Source: Nitrososphaerales archaeon TH5893
GTDB taxonomy: Archaea; Thermoproteota; Nitrososphaeria; Nitrososphaerales; Nitrososphaeraceae
Reading direction: 5' to 3'
Length of the DNA: 10,169 nt
NCBI GenBank assembly: GCA_014523685.1
Contig: JAATVT010000055.1
Span: 1-10,169 of the forward strand
A program made the translations under genes and the position numbers. Positions 6,643-10,169 of the stretch are shown one piece after another. How positions within the stretch are numbered: the stretch's first letter is position 1; each line of letters starts with the position of its first letter. The notes beneath the pieces were generated by a model. The model was not told the DNA's origin. It did not search any database and was given only the letters and a program-made list of their open reading frames with translations.

Positions 6643-7509
6643 TTAGGCTCTAATCTGAACTCGTCCCCAGTATACTTCGAGCTTATCCTCTAAATAGAGT
6701 TTTATTGCTTTGAGAAGCGTTTTTGCCTCTAGCTCACGCCCTTTGCTTTTTATTGACTCTAGGGTATCAGAAGGTAGCACGTCAAAGGCATCCTGACAAA
6801 TAATCGGCCCTTGGTCGAGTTCGTCAGTTATAAAGTGAGCAGTGCAGCCCACGATTTTAGCGCCCTTCTCAAATGCTTGCACGTACGCGTAAGCGCCTGG
6901 GAAGGCGGGTAACAGGGAGGGATGGATATTAATTATTCTGTTTGGATATCTCCATACAAAATTAGGACTTAAGACGCGCATGTATCTTGCAAGTACAATC
7001 AGATCAATATTAAATTCCTCAATTAGCTTTAGGATTCTTGCCTCAGTTTCTTCCTGGCTTTTACTATTAGCTACAACTCGATAGGGGATTCCAGCATTTT
7101 TTGCCATCTGTACGAACGTAAAATCGGTACCTATTATAACCGAAAGATTTGCATAAATTTCCCTGTTCTTTCGTGCTTCCAGAATTTTTTGAAGACAATG
7201 TTCTTCCTTACTAACTAGAACGGCGATATTCTTTGACCTATTGGATTCTTGATAATGTATTTTGATCTCCATATTCAACTTTCTGGAAAGGTGGAGCAGT
7301 GATTCGTCCAATACTTTCTTGTCGATTTCGTTAAATGTGGCTTCGAGCTGCATTCCAAATAGACCTCTAACAACGTTTTGGCTTATTTGCTGAATGTTTC
7401 CACCTCTACTAAAAATCGCGTTAGTTATCTCGGCAACTACTCCCTTTCGATCTTTTCCTATGACTGTAACTTCAATCAGAGTTTCATTTTGGCTCCTATG
7501 CTTAATCAA
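6643..7509 (-). CDS. purU: Formyltetrahydrofolate deformylase, TTG start
   Basis: Hydrolyses 10-formyl-tetrahydrofolate to formate and tetrahydrofolate in the cytoplasm, adjusting the one-carbon pool or supplying formate. The 288 residues show an N-terminal ACT domain (about 10-80, VTVIGKDRKGVVAEITNAIF then GGNIQQISQ) and a C-terminal formyltransferase-type domain (about 93-270). RIINIHPSLLPAFPGA gives N194 and H196, and ELDQGPII gives D232, the Asn-His-Asp catalytic set. The ACT domain, which lacks in PurN, separates it from GAR transformylase. The start is TTG at 7509: an in-frame TGA lies directly before it, and no ATG occurs until residue 53. No Shine-Dalgarno is seen, and a TATA-like box lies about 31 bases upstream. 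The gap to the arfB-like gene is 172 bases, so separate transcription is likely. Confidence 0.92.
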   Translation of the reverse strand: MIKHRSQNETLIEVTVIGKDRKGVVAEITNAIFSRGGNIQQISQNVVRGLFGMQLEATFNEIDKKVLDESLLHLSRKLNMEIKIHYQESNRSKNIAVLVSKEEHCLQKILEARKNREIYANLSVIIGTDFTFVQMAKNAGIPYRVVANSKSQEETEARILKLIEEFNIDLIVLARYMRVLSPNFVWRYPNRIINIHPSLLPAFPGAYAYVQAFEKGAKIVGCTAHFITDELDQGPIICQDAFDVLPSDTLESIKSKGRELEAKTLLKAIKLYLEDKLEVYWGRVQIRA

Positions 7510-7536
7510 TCAATATGATAAATATTACCACCAGGT

Positions 7537-7544
7537 TAAATATC
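7537..7544 (-). promoter_or_regulatory. TATA-like box for purU
   Basis: The minus strand reads ATATTTAA, centred about 31 bases before the TTG at 7509. Transcription would start within about five bases of the start codon, which fits the lack of a ribosome site. AATATTTAT closer in (7526-7518) would start the RNA inside the gene and is less likely. Confidence 0.35.
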
Positions 7545-7570
7545 ATCTCAATCTAGTCTTTAGACACTTT

Positions 7571-7595
7571 AAAATGGAATTGCCCTTCCCATTTT
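7571..7595. repeat. Near-perfect hairpin upstream of the purU promoter
   Basis: AAAATGG (7571-7577) pairs with CCATTTT (7589-7595); two further A-T pairs extend it with one bulged C and a six-base loop. It sits just outside the purU TATA-like box, on the upstream side, so it could be an operator for purU or a terminator for transcription entering from the right. No direct evidence separates these. Confidence 0.35.
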
Positions 7596-7952
7596 GATTG
7601 CAGACCGTATGTCTTTTTCTTAAGTGTCATTTGTTCATAAACCAACTACGAAATTTTAATGCCTTATCTATGAAACCAAGATTAAGAACTTGATCAATCG
7701 CATATCTGCAGAAAAAATCAATAAACAAACATTAACTGATCAAACATTCGCCCACAACTAATCCAGTATTCCGTCACAAGCTTATAAGTTAATTGAAATA
7801 CAAATGATTCCCTTTCTATCATGACCATGCACAATTTGATTAACGTGAAACATAAAAAGACTGGCTGAGGACCACGACAGTATACTTAAATAATTTAGGT
7901 TCTACTAAAGTTGACGGTAGGGACGATTTTCAGGTTGAAACATTTGTCTAGG

Positions 7953-7983
7953 GTGAAGGAAGCATCATCGTATGGGCTTTCAC
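7953..7983 (+). promoter_or_regulatory. Hairpin just before the zinc-finger gene
   Basis: GTGA (7953-7956) and AAGC (7960-7963) pair with TCAC (7980-7983) and GCTT (7976-7979), leaving AGG as a three-base bulge and a 12-base loop. G-T pairs can extend the base by two. It ends nine bases before the ATG at 7992. If transcription starts near 7914, downstream of the TATA-like element at 7884, this is a leader hairpin that could affect start access. Confidence 0.3.
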
Positions 7984-7991
7984 TTACTTAA

Positions 7992-8186
7992 ATGAGGAAT
8001 CTATTCTTTATGAGAGAACAACAAAGGCAGCAGAGATTTACGAGATACATTGATTTTAACCAACCAACTAGTAAATGCAAAGTATGTTCTACTATTTCAG
8101 GATGGCATTGTTATGATTGCGGAGGCGATTTCTGCCAGAACCATTTTAACCGCCACAAACAAGATCATTTTTGTAGAAAAGCTTGA
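7992..8186 (+). CDS. Small AN1-like zinc-finger protein
   Basis: A 64-residue protein, or 58 if it starts at the ATG at 8010 (MREQQRQQ). The N-terminal third is basic and Gln/Arg-rich; the rest is one compact zinc finger with spacing C-x2-C-x7-C-x2-C-x4-C-x2-H-x3-H-x3-H-x-C (residues 29-61, beginning CKVC and ending DHFC). The C-x4-C-x2-H...H-x-C tail is that of AN1 fingers, which bind two zincs; the x7 gap is shorter than the usual 9-12 and there is a spare histidine, so B-box or HIT-type fingers remain alternatives. Archaeal AN1 proteins are known but their roles are mostly unclear; binding of protein or nucleic acid is inference. The gene stands alone, with hairpins before and after. The overlapping frame 8050-8265 lacks any such pattern. 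Confidence 0.75.
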   Translation: MRNLFFMREQQRQQRFTRYIDFNQPTSKCKVCSTISGWHCYDCGGDFCQNHFNRHKQDHFCRKA

Positions 8187-8272
8187 GAATGTAAATGTCT
8201 CAGCTGAGTTCATTAAAGATGAAAACCGGTTGTTTTACTCCCAGCATCAATTAGCCCCTTCTTAATTCTTAC

Positions 8273-8309
8273 AATGCAAGTAATACCTCGCAAGATAATC
8301 CCTTGCATT
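8273..8309. terminator. Perfect 8-base inverted repeat after the zinc-finger gene
   Basis: AATGCAAG (8273-8280) and CTTGCATT (8302-8309) are exact complements around a 21-base loop. It lies between the end of the plus-strand zinc-finger gene and the 3' end of the minus-strand tRNA, where transcripts converge. It may be a terminator or part of a structured RNA; the long loop makes a simple terminator less certain. Confidence 0.35.
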
Positions 8310-8314
8310 CGTAC

Positions 8315-8341
8315 ATTCAATATATAATCTTGATATTGAAT
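8315..8341. terminator. Perfect 9-base inverted repeat, second of a tandem pair
   Basis: ATTCAATAT (8315-8323) and ATATTGAAT (8333-8341) are exact complements with a nine-base loop, starting five bases after the previous repeat. It is very AT-rich and contains a TATA-like core, so it may be a terminator, an operator or a promoter element. The remaining 125 bases to the tRNA show nothing I can name. Confidence 0.35.
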
Positions 8342-8510
8342 TTGAGTGGCTTGGATGATGGACTTGTTAGGTTGGTGTTGTGCTTCCCAGTACTATGCTA
8401 ATTGGATCCATCTTACGTGGAATTTCATTATTACTCAAATAAACCATATACCTTTGATGTTAGGATGCGGGGGGTGGGATTCGAACCCACGAATCCCTAA
8501 GGAACAGGGA

Positions 8511-8545
8511 TATAGGAAACACACAATGTTTTCATTGCGCGTCCT
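8511..8545 (-). other. tRNA-Leu intron 2, in the anticodon loop
   Basis: About 35 bases just 3' of the anticodon; the junctions are uncertain by one base (8511-8545 or 8512-8546). The inner helix runs almost unbroken from GGA to the CAATG-AAAA-CATTG hairpin with one C-T mismatch. The central helix is only TAG/CTA, three pairs, so the splice motif is relaxed. Removal restores a seven-base anticodon loop. Confidence 0.65.
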
Positions 8546-8553
8546 TTCTAAGC

Positions 8554-8585
8554 TTCGCACCCTTTCATAATTCGCTTGAAAGGGA
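8554..8585 (-). other. tRNA-Leu intron 1, noncanonical position 30/31 in the anticodon stem
   Basis: A 32-base intron between tRNA positions 30 and 31. The bulge-helix-bulge is textbook. Bulge GG^T covers the 5' cut and bulge AA^G the 3' cut. The central four pairs are CGCA/TGCG, and the intron's inner helix CCCTTTC/GAAAGGG has seven pairs with an 11-base loop. The outer helix is G-C followed by G-T. This is the motif cut by the archaeal tRNA splicing endonuclease. Confidence 0.85.
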
Positions 8586-8649
8586 CCTGCGCCGTTGACC
8601 GGGCTTGGCGACCCCCGCATGAACCATCTTCTTTGTAGCTTTGGCTCAT

Positions 8650-8659
8650 ACATTTATCT
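8650..8659 (-). promoter_or_regulatory. Possible TATA-like box for the tRNA
   Basis: The minus strand reads ATAGATAAATG around here, about 36 bases before the tRNA 5' end, allowing a short leader. The match to a TATA box is moderate. The gap 8619-8787 otherwise holds only the divergent glmM promoter region. Confidence 0.25.
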
Positions 8660-8713
8660 ATTGTTAAAGCTTGCAGGACAATCACTCCCTACTATCCATC
8701 CGCGTAGATAATA

Positions 8714-8726
8714 TGACCCAAGGTCA
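8714..8726. promoter_or_regulatory. Short palindrome upstream of glmM, possible operator
   Basis: TGACC-CAA-GGTCA is a perfect five-base inverted repeat with a three-base spacer. It lies about 20 bases upstream of the glmM TATA-like box, a place where archaeal regulators often bind. The repeat is short enough to arise by chance. Confidence 0.25.
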
Positions 8727-8746
8727 AAAGCTAGAATTGAAGGTAA

Positions 8747-8754
8747 GTTTATAC
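8747..8754 (+). promoter_or_regulatory. TATA-like box for glmM
   Basis: GTTTATAC lies about 37 bases before the ATG at 8788, giving transcription near 8777 and a leader of about ten bases. GGAG at 8770-8773 is 14 bases from the start codon, longer than usual and probably outside the transcript, so near-leaderless translation is likely. Confidence 0.4.
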
Positions 8755-8787
8755 CAAATAATCCATCATGGAGTCGGATAACAACAA

Positions 8788-10169
8788 ATGACTAGAGTGG
8801 AAAGCAGGGCATTATTTGGAACAAATGGGGTCAGAGGAATATTCGGAACAGATTTAACGTCTGAGATAATTATTCGACTGTCAAAATCTCTCGCACATCA
8901 TTTTCCTCAAGGTATTTTGGCGGTTGGATCTGATGGAAGGATCTCAAGTCCAATAATATCTAGATTAGTGTGTTCAGCTCTCAACTCTGAGGGAAGGGAT
9001 ATTCGGTTGGTTGGCCAATTGCCCACCCCGTGCCTTCAATACGCTGTCAAATACGGGAACTGTAGTGGAGGACTAATGATCACAGCATCACATAATCCGC
9101 CTGAATATAACGGAATCAAGCCGATAGCCACCGATGGGATAGAGATTTCGAGGGAAGATGAATCGAAAGTTCAGGAAATTTTTTATTCGAACGCGCATTC
9201 ATCAAATAACTTAGTGGGCAGGGAATTTGTCGAAGAAAATATAGTTGAATCCTACATGGAAACGATTTACGGTCTTGTTGATGTTGAAAAAATTCGAGAT
9301 CGTAAATTCAAAATAGTTGTCGATGGAGGCAACGGCGTTCAAGGACCTGTCGGTTCCTCGTTGACAAATAGGCTTGGATGTGAGGTAATTACACTTAACT
9401 GCAATATTGACGGAGACTTTCCAGGACGAGGCCCAGAACCCACTGTTGATAATTTGAAATCATTGTCCGACGCTGTAATTAGTGCAGGAGCCGATCTTGG
9501 AGTTGCATATGATGGTGACGGAGACCGAAGCATATTTTGTGATGAAAAGGGCCAGCCTTATCCTGGAGACAAGACAGGCGCTCTACTGACAAAATACCTC
9601 TTAGATACTAAGCATCTCAATACGGCTGTGGTATGTCCGATAAACACTACCGTAGCGGTATCAATAGTTGCAAAGGAAAGTAAAGCTAATGTGGTATTTA
9701 CTAAAGTTGGAAGCGTTGAGGTATCTAGAGAGATGGCAAAAAGTAAGGCGATTCTAGGAATGGAGGAAAACGGTGGATTCATGTACGGAAAATTAAATGA
9801 AGTAAGAGACGGAGCTATGACTACTGCTTTGGTTTTAGAGATGTTAGCTACATACCCAAAAGACAGTTTTTCTAACGTTATGAATATCCTCCCTCGAACC
9901 TTTCAATTTAAGTCTAAATACCCATGCCCAACCAAGACAATTGCGATGAAGGTTATGAATAAAGTTCATGGACATGGTAACCCTAAAAAAATCGAAACTT
10001 TGGACGGCATAAAAGCTTGGATAGATGATGAAACTTGGATTATGGTAAGGCCTAGTGGCACCGAGCCAATAATACGGCTCTATGCAGAATCTACTGATAA
10101 AAATCTGTTGGATTCCAAAGTAAACGAATATGTCCGTTTGATTGGGCAAGAATTAACGACTAATGACTA
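8788..10169 (+). CDS. glmM: Phosphoglucosamine mutase / phosphohexomutase, runs to the window edge
   Basis: An alpha-D-phosphohexomutase, converting glucosamine-6-phosphate to glucosamine-1-phosphate on the way to UDP-GlcNAc, used for surface glycans and N-glycosylation. All four domains are visible. FGTNGVRG at 10-17 is the N-terminal signature. TASHNP has the phosphoserine S101. DGDGDR at 242-247 binds magnesium. EENGG at 326-330 is the sugar-specificity loop, and RPSGTEP at 421-427 binds phosphate. There are 460 complete codons, then TA at the edge; family length is about 450, so the next base probably completes a stop. The ATG at 8788 is the only sensible start. The FGTNGVRG form and the EENGG loop favour GlmM in archaea, but phosphomannomutase/phosphoglucomutase activity cannot be excluded by sequence alone. 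Confidence 0.9.
   Translation, partial: MTRVESRALFGTNGVRGIFGTDLTSEIIIRLSKSLAHHFPQGILAVGSDGRISSPIISRLVCSALNSEGRDIRLVGQLPTPCLQYAVKYGNCSGGLMITASHNPPEYNGIKPIATDGIEISREDESKVQEIFYSNAHSSNNLVGREFVEENIVESYMETIYGLVDVEKIRDRKFKIVVDGGNGVQGPVGSSLTNRLGCEVITLNCNIDGDFPGRGPEPTVDNLKSLSDAVISAGADLGVAYDGDGDRSIFCDEKGQPYPGDKTGALLTKYLLDTKHLNTAVVCPINTTVAVSIVAKESKANVVFTKVGSVEVSREMAKSKAILGMEENGGFMYGKLNEVRDGAMTTALVLEMLATYPKDSFSNVMNILPRTFQFKSKYPCPTKTIAMKVMNKVHGHGNPKKIETLDGIKAWIDDETWIMVRPSGTEPIIRLYAESTDKNLLDSKVNEYVRLIGQELTTND

Larger units (their letters stand above)
7510..7991. other. Gene-poor 482-base stretch between purU and the zinc-finger gene
   Basis: I see no convincing coding region on either strand; the longest open frames without conventional sequence character are under about 40 codons. 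It holds the purU promoter, the hairpin at 7571-7595, two TGATCA palindromes (in TTGATCAA near 7692 and again near 7738), a TATA-like CTTAAATAA near 7884 pointing right, and the hairpin at 7953-7983. An unrecognised small RNA is possible but no box C/D, tRNA or known riboswitch pattern stands out. Confidence 0.5.
8467..8618 (-). tRNA. tRNA-Leu (UAG) gene with two introns
   Basis: The minus strand folds as a class II tRNA. The acceptor GCGGGGG (8618-8612) pairs with CCCCCGC, and the discriminator A is at 8467. The D stem is GCC/GGC, the long variable arm has TCC/GGA, and the T arm is GTGGG-TTCGAAT-CCCAC. CCA is not encoded. A normal anticodon arm forms only if two introns are removed: CAGG joined to G gives the stem CAGGG/CCCTG, and the loop reads CTTAGA plus A or T, with U33 and anticodon TAG at 8550-8548. 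The mature length is then 85, right for leucine, and discriminator A also fits leucine. A single-intron reading leaves a mismatch and no U33. UAG would read CUN leucine codons. Open frames across this region are shadows. Confidence 0.9.

Noticed and set aside
7815..7872. Possible box C/D guide RNA (ATGACCA followed by CTGA)
   Set aside because: The first box matches RTGATGA poorly and no internal D'/C' pair is visible.
8050..8265. 71-codon plus-strand frame overlapping the zinc-finger gene
   Set aside because: Lacks the ordered Cys/His pattern seen in the other frame and has no recognisable domain.
8346..8653. Open frames on both strands across the tRNA (8346-8570 plus, 8435-8653 minus)
   Set aside because: They run through the tRNA exons and introns and are shadows of its GC-rich sequence.
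8768..8791. Seven-codon upstream frame (MESDNNK) whose TGA overlaps the glmM ATG
   Set aside because: The predicted transcript start near 8777 lies downstream of its ATG, and so short a frame is easily chance.
9339..10149. Minus-strand open frames at 9339-9533, 9558-9782 and 9844-10149
   Set aside because: All lie antisense to the intact glmM frame with its catalytic motifs.
1..10169. Mobile element, CRISPR, toxin-antitoxin or defence island
   Set aside because: No transposase or integrase, no spaced direct repeats, no duplicated target sites and no defence-type domains; the genes are core functions.

Overview
This window reads as a piece of an archaeal chromosome, most likely from the Thaumarchaeota (class Nitrososphaeria, the ammonia-oxidiser lineage; my guess is a soil type). 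Archaeal marks seen directly are ribosomal protein L37e beside a single-domain Sm-like protein, a creatininase-family deformylase of the ArfB type, an AT-rich sequence with TATA-like boxes about 26 bases before many starts, and a tRNA-Leu gene interrupted by introns with a bulge-helix-bulge splice motif. The genus-level guess rests on remembered family resemblance, not on a search.

Layout from left to right. Bases 1-1058 (minus) are the first 352 codons of argininosuccinate lyase, cut by the window edge. A small MIP18/DUF59-type Fe-S assembly protein (1191-1511, plus) diverges from it. A compact minus-strand operon for succinate dehydrogenase follows, transcribed sdhA-sdhC-sdhD-sdhB (5050 down to 1638). 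Upstream of it, also on the minus strand, lie rpl37e and lsm (5254-5658), then an ArfB-like deformylase (5751-6470), then formyltetrahydrofolate deformylase purU (6643-7509). A gene-poor stretch (7510-7991) leads to a tiny plus-strand AN1-like zinc-finger gene (7992-8186). Between it and the minus-strand tRNA-Leu(UAG) at 8467-8618 are two perfect inverted repeats. The plus-strand phosphoglucosamine/phosphohexomutase gene (8788 to the right edge) closes the window, one base short of a probable stop codon.

The content is mostly core metabolism: arginine biosynthesis, the TCA cycle and quinone reduction, flavin/F420 biosynthesis, one-carbon (formyl-folate) balance, translation and RNA handling, and amino-sugar supply for surface glycans. 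I found no mobile element, CRISPR array, toxin-antitoxin pair or defence system, and no evidence of an undescribed multi-gene system.

The items most worth a second look are: the tRNA-Leu(UAG) gene, which needs two introns, one in the anticodon stem with a textbook splice motif; sdhA, whose only start that keeps the FAD-binding N-terminus is a CTG codon directly after an in-frame stop; and the small zinc-finger gene, which is flanked by hairpins. Several genes use non-ATG starts (sdhA CTG, sdhD GTG, purU TTG).
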